64,000 bases of DNA from contig JANWUV010000007.1 of NCBI GenBank assembly GCA_025057975.1, positions 62,001 through 126,000 on the forward strand. The letters run 5' to 3'. The notes under the pieces were generated by a model. The model worked only from the letters and a program-made list of their open reading frames with translations. It searched no databases and was not told where the DNA came from. Both the position numbers and the translations under genes were made by a program. Each line of letters starts with the position of its first letter. Position 1 is the stretch's first letter. Positions 17,689-26,509 of this stretch are shown one piece after another. Source of the DNA: Chloracidobacterium sp. (GTDB taxonomy: Bacteria > Acidobacteriota > Blastocatellia > Chloracidobacteriales > Chloracidobacteriaceae).

Positions 17689-19110
17689 TCAGTTCAAAAC
17701 GACCATGCGGCGCATCGCCCAGTAGAGCGCCGCCGATGCGACGCCGCACCATACGCCGAGCATCGCTAGGGCCAACCACTGCCGGCCGAGCGCCGGTCCA
17801 AGCGGCGGCGGGTTGTAGGCAAATGGAGGAATGGCGGCCCACAGCCGGGCGTCGGCCTTGTAGGTTTCATCGGTCGCCATCGTTGACTGATACGCCAAAT
17901 CCTCGTTGAGCTTTTTGATGAACGGCTGCCGGTATTGCTCGGCCGCTTCCACGAAGGCGATGTGGTGAAAAACGTCCGTGCCGGCCAGCGCCATTGAGAG
18001 ACTGCGCATAGCCAGCGTCGGCGAGAGCGCCGCCGCCGCGTTGTACAACCTGTCCTGACGCTCAAACGCCGACCACAAACCCGCGTAATGGTGGGCGTAC
18101 ACGCGGTTGCCGTGTTCCTCGCTTTCCTGCATCAACAAACCGGTCGGGTTGATCGGCAGGTCTTCCAAACGCTTTGCGTTGTACTGCGTCAGCAAGCGCG
18201 CCTCAAACGCTTTGAGGCGTTCCGCCTGCGGGTCGTAGCCGTCAATCCCATCGCGCATACCGCGCGCAACGGCCTCGTCAAACGCCGCCCGCGACGGCGT
18301 TGGAAACCAGCGCGCCGCCAAGTCGGACACGGCGCGCGGAACGACAAAGCCGCTCACAACCCAGAAGGCCAGCAAACTCAACAGCGTCAGTCGGGACGAC
18401 AACCGCGCCGAAACCGCCAGCGTCAACGCCAGAAAGATCAACCCGTAAAGCGTATAGCCGCCGACCATCAACGCGAAGCGCCCTGCTTCCCAGCGCGCGC
18501 CGTCGAGCGTCCACAGCAGCGTAACGCCCGCCAACGTCGCCGGGAGGAGCGCCAGCCCCAAAGCGCCGCCGACGCCGAGGAGTTTTCCGGCGACCAGCGC
18601 GCCGGGACGCGCGCCGAGACTCACGGCCAACCGCAGCGTTCCGCTTTCGCGCTCACCGGCGAAGGCGTCAAACGCCAGAACGATGACGAGCAGCGGCAGG
18701 ACGTACTGGAGCAGTCCCGCCGCCGTCAGCGCCAGAAACCGTTGGGCGCGCCCGTCCTGCGCCGCCGCTCCGGTCAGGTCGTTGCGGTGGTGCGCTTCAA
18801 GGTAGGCGACGACGCCCGCGTAGTCATCCACGCCGGCGTCCACAAAGGCCAGCGCCGTCTGTGGCTTGAAGGCGTACACCCCGTAGTGCGCCGCGCTGTG
18901 CGGGTCTTCGGCAGCTGCGTCACCCAGTGCTCACGAGCCAGCGCATTGGCGGCGGCGCGTTGTTGTCGGACGGCGCTGACTTGCCGCCAACCAACAACCG
19001 TCGCCGCCAACACCAGTAGGCCAACCGCCCCGCATAGCCAACGAAAGCGTTGGTCGCGGAGCATGCCCTGAAACTCGCGCCGCGCAACGATCGACCAAGT
19101 CCTTATACTC
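17689..19110 (-). pseudogene. ABC-2 permease (DUF3526-like), frameshifted
   Basis: A large membrane permease. The 5' part reads WSIVARREFQGMLRDQRFRW then a transmembrane helix; no good start codon is found in front of it. Near 18925 the frame shifts: the first frame ends in EHWVTQLPK, while the true continuation (GDAAAEDPHSAAHYGVYAFK) lies in another frame, which then stays open to 17689. The long second part has a conserved FAGERESGTLRLAVSLG segment (typical of ABC-2 permeases next to helix 2), several hydrophobic helices and a final helix ending MRRMVVLN. It sits between the broken ATPase gene and the truncated second permease, so the whole transporter operon is defunct. Substrate unknown; metal or haem traffic is a guess from the neighbours. 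Confidence 0.8.
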
Positions 19111-19138
19111 CGTGCTCCCCTCGGAGGGCGTCGCCCCC

Positions 19139-19847
19139 TTAGTTCCGCATATGTTCAAGGTAAATCGTCTCAAGGTCGCGGTGCGTCAGATCGGCGCTTG
19201 TCAGCGTCGTTAACAGCCTGCCCTGCCGCATAATCCCAATGCGCGTACCGACTTCCTTGGCCCGAAACAAATCGTGGGTCGCCATCAGGATGGCTACGCC
19301 CTGTTCGGCTAAGCGCGTGACAGTTGGGAAAACTCGTTGGCCGCCTGTGGGTCGAGGCCGGAAGTCGGCTCATCCAGCAGAAGCGCCTTGGCTTCATTGG
19401 CCATAGCAATGGCAATTCCGACTTTCTGGCGCATGCCCTTGGAATAGGTTGAGACGCGCCGCTCAGCGGCTTCGGCCGGCAGGCCGGCCTTGGCCAACCA
19501 ATCAAGCAACTCGCGCTTGGCGTACCGCTTGCCGGCCAGTTCGCTGAAATAATCCAAGTTTTCAACGCCGGTGAAGTTCTTGTAGAGCATCACCTGTTCC
19601 GGGATGTAGGCGAATCACTGCTTGGTTTCGAGCGGGTGCTCGGCGACGACATAACCGTTGACGCGCGCCTCGCCTTTGGTCGGCGTTGTGAAACCCAGAA
19701 ACAGGTTGATGGTCGTCGTCTTGCCGGCGCCGTTGGCTCCCAGCAGACAAAAAATCTCGCTGGGGGCGACCGTGAGATTTAGGTCGTCCAGAGCCGGATG
19801 CGCGCCGTACCCTTGTTCAAGTCAATAGCTTCCAGCATAGCGGACAT
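19139..19847 (-). pseudogene. ABC transporter ATPase, three lesions
   Basis: Recognisable ABC nucleotide-binding protein. Pieces in order: MLEAIDLNK, ALDDLNLTVAPSEIFCLLG, Walker A GANGAGKTTTIN, Q-loop region AYIPEQVMLY, signature STYSKGMRQKVGIA, Walker B ALLLDEPTSGLDP, D-loop, and switch His in ILMATHDLF. Damage: a frameshift near 19815 between LNK and GYGAHPALDD, an in-frame TGA at 19617-19615 (K-Q-stop-FAY, consistent with a CGA to TGA change), and a second frameshift near 19318 after EFSQL. The gene start (ATG 19847) and stop (TAA 19139) are still present. First gene of the decayed operon. Confidence 0.85.
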
Positions 19848-19935
19848 GGAACGATACCTTGGCAAATACCAAATAGGAATAATCTGAATAACAAATCAAG
19901 GTAACGGCGCGCAAGCCGCCCGGCGCGCGCCCGAT

Positions 19936-20200
19936 AGCAGTCCCCTGTTGGGATTCTGGAGGCGACGTGTTTACTGGAGGCGCAAACCGGCGAGATTGCC
20001 CAACGTTACGTCACGCGCAGTCGTGTCAACCGCTGGGTTTACCATGGGCTGCACGGCTTTGGTTTTCCTGTTGCTCTACAGTTCGCGCCTATTGTGGGAA
20101 GTGATTGGGTTAAGCTTGGGCGGCGCTTGGTTGAGCACGCTCGCCGTTCGGACGACTTGGAAACGGCTGCGCGCGCCGTACCGCCGACATTTTCAGCTGC
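19936..20200 (+). pseudogene. PepSY-associated membrane protein, C-terminal remnant with frameshift
   Basis: Two pieces in different plus-strand frames join into one family-like C-terminus. The first reads AQTGEIAQRYVTRSRVNRW then VYHGLHGFGFP; from about 20065 the other frame continues LLYSSRLLWEVIGLSLGGAW and a basic end (TTWKRLRA). PepSY-TM proteins end with TGE...RSRxxRWLYxGLHxLDFP...RPLWD and a last helix, so the match is good. A TAG stop lies just upstream of the first piece and no 5' part was found. These proteins often accompany iron or copper uptake, matching the decayed transporter and CobW remnants next door. Confidence 0.65.
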
Positions 20201-20469
20201 CCACCAACCTTCGCGCGGCTGCATCCGCCGCACCATTGCTCTGGGCGCGCAAATGTCTTGCCCAGCTAAGGGCTGCGCACTGACGGCGTTCTACAACCAA
20301 GCGACGGGACGCCGCTCAGCGCGCTTTCCGAGCAAAGTAGCGAGTCACCCTGTCAGTCAGCGGCCCTAGTGCGGCGTGACAGACAAACAGTCTAGGCTGT
20401 GGGTGTGAAGGCGTCACGACGCCATCCGCGCGCTAGCGTGATGGGGCTAATCTTTGCCCAAAAACTGCT
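20201..20469. other. Noncoding stretch between PepSY remnant and FHA gene
   Basis: No gene, tRNA or clear hairpin with a T-run was found. Together with the 90 bases before the PepSY remnant (19848-19935) this is probably eroded coding DNA. Confidence 0.4.
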
Positions 20470-21216
20470 CTAGTTCAGCTCAGCGTTGGCTTCATCAATC
20501 TCCCGGAGGGTGTCAAGCGTCAGGCTGGCGTTGCTTGTCGTTACAATTGTGACCGGAAAGGGCGTCGCCGAACGTTCCACATCAAAAAACCCCTCTGTGA
20601 AGGTGACAAACTTGCGGAAGGCTTCCAGTCCGCGTAGGTCGCCCACCTCGCAGGTCACAATGAGGCCGTCGTTGAAGCCAAGCCACCCGTGGCCTTGCGC
20701 GGCGCGTACCGTAAACGCCGCCGTCAGCCGGTTTGCTTCAATGACCTGAATGACATCAAAGACCGAAATCCGACTTAGATCGCCGGTCAAAAACTTCGAG
20801 CCGCTGCGCAGCGGCAGCACAAAGACGAAGGTATGTGACCCGATGGTGAAACGGTCCCCGTCCGACAGCAGACAACGCTCGTGCGGCGGCAGCCGCCGGC
20901 CGTTGAGGAATGTGCCGTTCGTACTGCCCAAGTCGGTGAGAAAATAACGCGCCCGCTCCGACGCCTCCGGCGCAAGGTCCAACGTCACTTGCGCATGCTC
21001 GCGCGAGGCGACGACATCGTTTTCCAGCATAATGGTCGCCGTCGGCGCACGTCCGATGATGGTCGTCGGCGCGTCAAGAATGTGAGTCCTTTTGACGCCG
21101 CCCCCCTCTAGAACCAGCAACGTAGCAAACCGCTCGCTCGGCGACGAGGCACGGGACAGAGCTTCTATGTCCAGCCGGGTGGTTTTGATCGTTGGCACTT
21201 CGGAATGTTCCGACAT
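20470..21216 (-). CDS. FHA domain plus DUF4388 protein
   Basis: A 248-residue cytoplasmic protein. The FHA domain (about 35-135) has the phosphothreonine-binding marks: IIGRAPTATIMLEND, VASREHAQV and TDLGSTNGTFLNGRRL. The C-terminal part (about 140-235) matches DUF4388: FLTGDLSRISVFDVIQVIE, GWLGFNDGLIVTCEVGDLRG and EGFFDVE. Proteins of this type occur in Myxococcota and Acidobacteria in Ser/Thr-kinase signalling, and the window also has such a kinase at 611-3370. It lies 40 bases downstream of the suhB stop on the same strand. Confidence 0.88.
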   Translation of the reverse strand: MSEHSEVPTIKTTRLDIEALSRASSPSERFATLLVLEGGGVKRTHILDAPTTIIGRAPTATIMLENDVVASREHAQVTLDLAPEASERARYFLTDLGSTNGTFLNGRRLPPHERCLLSDGDRFTIGSHTFVFVLPLRSGSKFLTGDLSRISVFDVIQVIEANRLTAAFTVRAAQGHGWLGFNDGLIVTCEVGDLRGLEAFRKFVTFTEGFFDVERSATPFPVTIVTTSNASLTLDTLREIDEANAELN

Positions 21217-21256
21217 CTAACGCCTCCCTGCCCGCGTACATCGTTTCGGTGGGCGA

Positions 21257-22045
21257 CTATTCCGATGTTCGCGCCGACGCCCGGAGCACCTCGCACATGG
21301 CGTCATGCAGCAGCCCATTGCTGGCGACAATCTCGGCCACGTATGGACTAAACGGCTGCCCGTCAAAGGCTGTAACCCGGCCGCCGGCCTCCGTCACCAA
21401 AAGGCTTCCGGCGGCCATGTCCCATGGCGCGAGATTGAGTTCCCAGAACCCGTCAAACCTTCCCATCGCCACATACGCTAAATCCAGCGCCGCCGACCCA
21501 TCCCGCCGGATGGCTTGTGCGATCTCCAGAAACGCGCTGAAATGGTCCAGATTCTTCCGTGGCGACGATCTGACGTTATAGGGAAATCCGGTCACGAGCA
21601 AGGCTTGTTCCAGAGTTGGTACGGCCGAGACTCGCACCGGATGGCCGTTGCAGGTCGTTCCCTGCCCCCGCGCCGCCGCAAACAGTTCATCGCGCAACGG
21701 ATCATACACCACGCCGACAACCGTTTCGCCCGCCTGCTCCAGCGCAATGGCGACACTGAAAAACGGGTAGCCATGCGAGTAGTTGGTCGTTCCGTCTAGC
21801 GGATCAATGATCCAACGAAAGGCTGAGGCGCGTTCCACCAAGCCGCTTTCTTCAGCCAGGATGGCATGGTCGGGAAAACGCCGCTGGATGCGGCTACGAA
21901 TCAGGTTTTCCGCCAGTACGTCCACTTCTGTCACTAAGTCGATGCGCCCCTTGCGACGGACATCAAGCGGCGCGCCGAACCGTTCCCGCAAAATCGCGCC
22001 CGCCTCACGCGCGACCTGTTCGGCGAAGCTCAAAAACTCATTCAT
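21257..22045 (-). CDS. suhB: Inositol-1-monophosphatase family protein
   Basis: A 262-residue Mg2+-dependent phosphatase of the IMPase family. Seen motifs: TEVDVLAENLIR, AEESG (metal-binding Glu), WIIDPLDGTTNYSHGYPFF (the family signature) and the late WDMAAGSLLVTEAGG. Bacterial members dephosphorylate inositol phosphates and also act with the transcription machinery (SuhB). Its start overlaps by 8 bases the stop of the upstream secreted-protein gene (22038-22045), so the two form a coupled pair. Confidence 0.92.
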   Translation of the reverse strand: MNEFLSFAEQVAREAGAILRERFGAPLDVRRKGRIDLVTEVDVLAENLIRSRIQRRFPDHAILAEESGLVERASAFRWIIDPLDGTTNYSHGYPFFSVAIALEQAGETVVGVVYDPLRDELFAAARGQGTTCNGHPVRVSAVPTLEQALLVTGFPYNVRSSPRKNLDHFSAFLEIAQAIRRDGSAALDLAYVAMGRFDGFWELNLAPWDMAAGSLLVTEAGGRVTAFDGQPFSPYVAEIVASNGLLHDAMCEVLRASARTSE

Positions 22046-22721
22046 TGGCGCGATCCTTACGAGGCGGTTCGGGTTCTAGCTGAAACGCCATGTTGCGCGC
22101 CTCCCGTTTCTGTACGTCCAACGCCTTGGTCTGCGTTCGGTAGCCTTTGGCCTGCGCCGTAAGACGATACACGGCGTCCGCGCCGGGAAAACGGAAGGCA
22201 AACTCACCAGCGCTGTTGGTAACGGCCGTCCCAACCTTACCGGGCTTGAGGCTGGGATCAGAGGACGAAACCCGTTCGGCGACCACCGTGACGCCAGGCA
22301 TTGTCAGTCCGCGTTCGTTGAAGACCGCGCCACGAATGACCGAGTAGGTCCGCTCAACTTCCAGTTTGAAAGGCGTCTTGAGCGCCGTAGTCTTGCCGGC
22401 TTCAACGGTTTGCAGCACGTTGAGACGAATGCCTGTGCGGCCCTCAGCGTCAATCTCAACAACGTAGTTGCCGGGCGGCAGGTCGCCAAGCCGAAACTCG
22501 CCCTTAGCGTCGGTTTCACCCGTGTAGGCGTCCTTCGTCACCGAGCGCGTGACAGTGACTTTTGCGCCAGCAATCGGTTGGTTGCTTTCACGCGCAACGA
22601 CGCGCCCGCTCAGGCTTCCTGTCGGCGCTTGCGCCCATCCGACGCCAGTTAAGACGACGCCCGCCGACCACATCCCTAGTCCCACACACAAGCACGACAT
22701 TCTCAACAATCCGGCAGTCAT
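22038..22721 (-). CDS. Secreted protein with two carboxypeptidase-regulatory/Cna-B-like domains
   Basis: About 227 residues. I place the start at ATG 22721 (MTAGLLRM...), which has AAGGG at proper distance and is followed by a clear signal peptide ending in VGWAQA; a longer in-frame reading to 22934 gives a non-natural N-terminus. Two beta-sandwich domains follow: GSLSGRVVARESNQPIAGAK with GEFRLGDLPPGNYVVEI, then RGAVFNERGLTMPGVTVVAE with GEFAFRFPGADAVYRL. Such modules stabilise or display surface proteins; here they make up the whole protein. Function unknown; translationally coupled to suhB. Confidence 0.82.
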   Translation of the reverse strand: MTAGLLRMSCLCVGLGMWSAGVVLTGVGWAQAPTGSLSGRVVARESNQPIAGAKVTVTRSVTKDAYTGETDAKGEFRLGDLPPGNYVVEIDAEGRTGIRLNVLQTVEAGKTTALKTPFKLEVERTYSVIRGAVFNERGLTMPGVTVVAERVSSSDPSLKPGKVGTAVTNSAGEFAFRFPGADAVYRLTAQAKGYRTQTKALDVQKREARNMAFQLEPEPPRKDRANE

Positions 22722-22851
22722 TGAAAGCACCCTTGGCGAATCACCGACGATGAACACGTAGCGCCGCAATGGAATTTTGGTTTTCGGACGGCGCGCCCCT
22801 AACCCTTTCAAAGAAGGCCGCACCTCTCGGCAACCCAAACTTGAAAACGCG

Positions 22852-23388
22852 CTACAGGAGTTTGAACATACTTTTGAGCGCGCTGCCGACAATATCCGTA
22901 AGCGTATGCGTCGCTGCACCCCACCACAAGCCAATGAACGCCGTCAGCCACACTTTGCCGTCCACGGCTCGAAACAGGCGCGCCATGTGATGACCGGCTG
23001 CTTGGAGCGTTCGCACGGCTTGGTCGCCGTCGGCCGGTAAGCCCTCCAACCAGACGGCGCGCGCGTAGAGGACGGCGGCCAGCGCCAGCGTGACCATGAA
23101 CGTGAAATAGCCGACGCGCAGCCAAGTACTCCACAGCAGCCCGTGCGTCCAGTGTGACCGGTGCGGGAAAAGCTTTTTGTAGGGATACCACAACCAGCGC
23201 AGAACGCCCCAGCGGGTGTATTGCTTGCTGTGGGTGTCAAGGTCAGGACCGAACATCAGACCGCCAAAGAGCATCATGGCCGTTCCAAGCACCGTTAGAC
23301 CGGCATGGCGCGTCAGCCAGAAGAAGCCGACCGCCGTTGGAACAGCGAGTACATAGGTGACAATGTCGTGGGTACGACCGGAAGGCAT
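22852..23388 (-). CDS. DUF2227 putative metal-binding membrane protein
   Basis: About 178 residues from ATG 23388 (MPSGRTHDIVTYV), the usual start of this family; a longer reading from 23481 has a non-homologous extension. It has conserved polar motifs SGRTHD, FGPDLDTHSKQYTRWG and PHRSHWTHGLL, rich in His and Asp as expected for a metal site, and about four hydrophobic segments. The family is annotated as membrane metal-binding proteins of unknown role, similar in plan to YdjM-like hydrolases. Neither start has a strong Shine-Dalgarno sequence. Confidence 0.85.
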   Translation of the reverse strand: MPSGRTHDIVTYVLAVPTAVGFFWLTRHAGLTVLGTAMMLFGGLMFGPDLDTHSKQYTRWGVLRWLWYPYKKLFPHRSHWTHGLLWSTWLRVGYFTFMVTLALAAVLYARAVWLEGLPADGDQAVRTLQAAGHHMARLFRAVDGKVWLTAFIGLWWGAATHTLTDIVGSALKSMFKLL

Positions 23389-23491
23389 GGCGGTGAGAAA
23401 GTCAGCGGCAATCGTAGCAGCGTGAGCATAGAAAGCCGCCGACTGACGTTTCAAGAGCAGTTCACGCCACAGAACTGTCACTGCAAAGAAA

Positions 23492-23516
23492 ACGCGCGGG
23501 GACGAGCCCCGCGCGT
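23492..23516 (-). terminator. Rho-independent terminator of the Cys-rich peptide gene
   Basis: A perfect 10-bp stem ACGCGCGGGG/CCCCGCGCGT with a 5-base loop. On the minus strand it is followed by TTTCTTT. It lies 25 bases beyond the stop of the Cys-rich gene (23542). Confidence 0.75.
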
Positions 23517-23541
23517 CGAAACAGCACGTTTGATGGAAAGC

Positions 23542-23814
23542 CTAGCGAGCGGTCTTCTTTGCCTTCTTGCCGCCGGTGCACTGACCGTCCACGCAGCAAT
23601 CGCTCCCCGGCGCGCAGCAATCCGCGCCCATATCGCACGCCTGCCCGACGCAACAGCCGGGCTTGGCGCAGCAGGCGGCCGTATCGGCTTTTTTCTTCGT
23701 CGCGCAGCAGGCCGCCGGCGCTTTTTTCCCAGTTTTCGGGGTTTTGGCTTCAACAAACGCGCCGCCAAAGGTCGTGACGGCAAGCAACAACGCTGGAACA
23801 ATGGCTTTCAACAT
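23542..23814 (-). CDS. Small secreted cysteine-rich protein
   Basis: A 90-residue protein with a signal peptide (about 1-23, cleavage after VEA). The mature part is Lys-rich and has 12 cysteines, mostly as CC pairs: AACCATKKK, AACCAKPGCC, ADCCAPGSDCC and DGQC. The spacing looks like a metallothionein-like or disulphide-knotted peptide; neither can be proven from sequence. A strong Shine-Dalgarno (AAAGGAGA) and a strong terminator show it is a real, separately expressed gene. Metal binding in the periplasm or at the surface is a reasonable guess, given the DUF2227 neighbour. Confidence 0.82.
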   Translation of the reverse strand: MLKAIVPALLLAVTTFGGAFVEAKTPKTGKKAPAACCATKKKADTAACCAKPGCCVGQACDMGADCCAPGSDCCVDGQCTGGKKAKKTAR

Positions 23815-23907
23815 GATGTGTCTCCTTTTTCAAAGTCATTCGGTGTGTCTTTCGGCGCTCCACGTGGAAGCGCCGGGTGGGCAAAGCCAAAGCGACACAG
23901 CCGTGTA

Positions 23908-24483
23908 CTAAATGCGGAAGACACAGCACCTCAAATAGGTCTCACGGTACGAGGGAAGATACGTCGTCGTCCGCAGCCGTGTCTCTAGCCGTGACGCCGC
24001 CGTACGTATAACCGGCGGCTCAGCCGGCGACGGCAAGGGGACGGTAAGCGTCAAGAACGGCGACGCCGTGAAACGATTCGGCTCGGTCAAACGGCGACAA
24101 CAGCCACAGCCAACGGTATCCCAGTCTGTCAGGTGCGCCGTCGGGTATTGACGCGCGACGACAACCGGCTCGTCGGTCGCCGTTTGCGTAGCCGCCAGCA
24201 ACGCCGGTTTACCGGCCGTCTTCGGCCGGCAGGTTTTAGCTCTTGTCGCAGCACAGCAGCGTGCAGTCGTCTCCGGCCGATTTGCAGAGGTCGTTGACGG
24301 ACGCGCCGCCGCCAAGGCCGCTCGGCGTGACACAAGGACTTCCACAGTATGCGCCGCATGCGACCGAGTGGACTGCGCGCAACCACCTAGCAGGCAGGTC
24401 AAAACGCACGCCAGAGGCGACAGCCAAAGGCTTATCACAACTGGCGCGATCATCATTGGCGACCAACGGGAAGCGCGCGTCAT
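23908..24483 (-). CDS. Putative Cys-containing lipoprotein, unknown function
   Basis: About 191 residues from ATG 24483. The N-terminus is a signal segment (MMIAPVVISLWLSPLAC...) ending in LLGGC, a good lipobox for lipidation. The rest has Ala/Thr-rich stretches, the motif TVGCGCCRRL and a C-terminus rich in Arg, Thr and Tyr. A second minus-strand frame (24236-24490) also ends in a Cys-rich segment, so a frameshift in this gene cannot be excluded. No clear RBS was found. Moderate to low confidence. Confidence 0.4.
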   Translation of the reverse strand: MTRASRWSPMMIAPVVISLWLSPLACVLTCLLGGCAQSTRSHAAHTVEVLVSRRAALAAARPSTTSANRPETTARCCAATRAKTCRPKTAGKPALLAATQTATDEPVVVARQYPTAHLTDWDTVGCGCCRRLTEPNRFTASPFLTLTVPLPSPAEPPVIRTAASRLETRLRTTTYLPSYRETYLRCCVFRI

Positions 24484-24525
24484 AGCGCAAACTGTACCGA
24501 GTTCAGTTTCGCTCCACAAGAGAAC

Positions 24526-25026
24526 TTAGGATTCAGCCTGCTGGAAGACTTCTAAGACGATTTGATCCGCTGTGGGCGCTTTCACTCGGCAGGCGACAGG
24601 CGTCTCCATCACGCCGCCGATGAGGGCTTCAAAAAAGCCGGCGAGTAGCGCATCCGCCCCGGCCGGGATGTCGCGGAGGTGGACGGCGAAGGTCGGCTCA
24701 CCCGCAACAAACACACAGCTTCCAAAGCCGTATGCGCGCAGGTAATCACGGCACAAATCAAGGAAGGGTTCGACCGGGGCCTGCGCCAACACGGTCGGCA
24801 AGCCGGTTCGCAAAGCGAGTAAACGAGCAAAACGCTCGACCATGCGCCGCCCCCAAGCCTGTCCAATCGCGCGCCAACAATCCGACTGATCGGCTTCTGT
24901 TTCACCCAACGCGGACGCCAGCGTGTCTAATTCCGGCGCCGCCATGCCGGGCGCGCCGGTCGCGTCAGCGCACAGACCGCGTTTGCCGTCCCGCTGAAAG
25001 AAAAGTTCGTCCGCCGTGAGCGTCAT
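24526..25026 (-). CDS. Conserved-looking protein of unknown function, second gene of a pair
   Basis: About 166 residues from ATG 25026, which has GAGG nine bases upstream; a longer in-frame reading runs back into the upstream gene. The protein is soluble and helical at first (WGRRMVERFARLLALR) with a final part ALLAGFFEALIGGV and ACRVKAPTADQIVLEV. That end faintly resembles V4R/DUF2507-type ligand-binding domains, but too weakly to name. It starts 29 bases after the stop of the membrane protein gene 25055-26509, so the two are one transcript. Confidence 0.65.
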   Translation of the reverse strand: MTLTADELFFQRDGKRGLCADATGAPGMAAPELDTLASALGETEADQSDCWRAIGQAWGRRMVERFARLLALRTGLPTVLAQAPVEPFLDLCRDYLRAYGFGSCVFVAGEPTFAVHLRDIPAGADALLAGFFEALIGGVMETPVACRVKAPTADQIVLEVFQQAES

Positions 25027-25054
25027 CGGCGCATCCTCACCCCTGTGCTCCCGC

Positions 25055-26509
25055 CTATCCGAAGCCGAAGCCGCCGCGCCCAAACGAACCTGACCGTCCC
25101 GCCCGCGTTCCCGTAATGCGTCCGCCGGCACCGACCCGCACTGTGCTGCGCCCAAAACCACTCGGCTTGCTCCGTCCAACGCCCCGCGCGCCGCCTACCC
25201 GCGTGCTTGAAAACATCGTCTGCCGTGGGACTGGCGTGTAGCTCGGTACGCGCCCAGCCATCGGGTTCGTCGCCGGTGTGATTGTCCGGTAGTAGGGCGT
25301 ACGGCTGACGTACACCGGCGACGGCGCATAGCACGGGTAGGAATAGAAAAACCAGACGCTGCCGAGCGGATGTCCGCCGTAGTAATAACGCGGACGGCCG
25401 CCGCTCGCCGTCGTCTGGTTCGGGTCAGGGACGAACTCGCTCGCCGGGAGGATGGCGACCTGAATGCCCGCGTCCTTGTAGGCCACAAAGTCCTCGTTGA
25501 GGTCGTCCATCTCATGCTTTTGAGAGCTATTAGGCGTCACATAGATGATGTTTTTGACGCCAGCGGCGCGGAGCTTGTCCGCCGGCGGAACCTTCGCCAG
25601 ATAGCGGTTGTCGAACTGATTGTCGGCGTCCTTGTACTCATTGAGTCGGTAGGCGTCGAGCAAAAACACCGGCGGCGCGTCTTCGGGCAGCGTCGCCTGC
25701 TTGGCGGCGATTTCGTCGGCGTAGTACAGCATCGCTGCTAAGGTTTCGTGCGACGGGACGACGCCCAGCGGATGTGGGTAATTGTCAAAGGTCGTGATGA
25801 GCCGACAGCGGGCCGCCAGACCTGCACCGTAGGCGACGCTGTCACGCCCGATGAGGTCAACGAAGATCGCCGTTTCATTCGGGTTGGAGGCGTTGGCGAG
25901 AATGTCCTCAGCCAAGGCCTGACCACGTCCGTAGCTCGCGTCCATACTCGGAGAGAATATCGGCGTCAGTTGCGACCGGAGCGATTGGGCTTGCAGGGAT
26001 TGGATGAGCGTCGGCACAAAGTAGGGCTGCCAGCGGCCGCGCGGTTCAAACGCCCGCAGCATGGCGTCGGCAGCAAGATATTGCTTCCAAGCGTCGCTGT
26101 TGCGTGAGTCGAGGCGTGTCTGGGGAACGCCGAACGTCAGCGGCCGGTTTTCCGAACCGATGTTCCAGCCGCTTTTCTTCTGAAGCTCAAGCGAATCGGT
26201 GTCAATCTCCTCTTCCCCGAAGAGCGCCACCAAGCCCGCAATGCCGCCAACGGTGACGACGCCGGCTGCAACGCCGCCGATAATCCAGCCGCGCCGCGAA
26301 ACCTTTTGCCACCAAGGTTTTGTGCCGCTCACATAGCCGCCGGCCGGCGCGGCGTACGGATGGTACATCGGCGGCGCATAGTTGATGCGACCAACGCCGC
26401 CGGGGCCGGCAAACCACTCACTTGCGCCGCCGGAGGTATTGGAAGGCGCTTTGGACGCCTGCGGTATCTGAATCGGTGGTTTAGATGACGAAGGATATTG
26501 TTCCGACAT
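25055..26509 (-). CDS. Single-pass membrane protein with glycine-rich tail, unknown function
   Basis: About 484 residues from ATG 26509 (MSEQYPSSSKPPIQIP). The N-terminus (1-90) is Pro/Ser/Tyr-rich and disordered, followed by a basic stretch and one membrane helix (GWIIGGVAAGVVTVGGIAG, about 98-116). A folded domain (about 130-380) includes ETAIFVDLIGRDSVAYGAGL, PPVFLLDAYRLNEYKDADN and KNIIYVTPNSSQKHEMDDL. The C-terminal ~100 residues are Tyr/Pro-rich and then Arg/Gly-rich (GFGRSTVRVGAGG...). I do not recognise the folded domain. It is followed at once by the 24526-25026 gene. Confidence 0.7.
   Translation of the reverse strand: MSEQYPSSSKPPIQIPQASKAPSNTSGGASEWFAGPGGVGRINYAPPMYHPYAAPAGGYVSGTKPWWQKVSRRGWIIGGVAAGVVTVGGIAGLVALFGEEEIDTDSLELQKKSGWNIGSENRPLTFGVPQTRLDSRNSDAWKQYLAADAMLRAFEPRGRWQPYFVPTLIQSLQAQSLRSQLTPIFSPSMDASYGRGQALAEDILANASNPNETAIFVDLIGRDSVAYGAGLAARCRLITTFDNYPHPLGVVPSHETLAAMLYYADEIAAKQATLPEDAPPVFLLDAYRLNEYKDADNQFDNRYLAKVPPADKLRAAGVKNIIYVTPNSSQKHEMDDLNEDFVAYKDAGIQVAILPASEFVPDPNQTTASGGRPRYYYGGHPLGSVWFFYSYPCYAPSPVYVSRTPYYRTITPATNPMAGRVPSYTPVPRQTMFSSTRVGGARGVGRSKPSGFGRSTVRVGAGGRITGTRAGRSGSFGRGGFGFG

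Noticed and set aside
18088-19071. Plus-strand open frame of 327 codons
   Set aside because: Antisense to the ABC permease remnant, very Arg/Gln-rich, no family-like pattern. The minus strand has clear permease motifs.
19615-19617. In-frame TGA in the ABC ATPase as a possible selenocysteine
   Set aside because: ABC ATPases have no selenocysteine here, no SECIS-like hairpin was seen, and two frameshifts flank it; a nonsense mutation is simpler.
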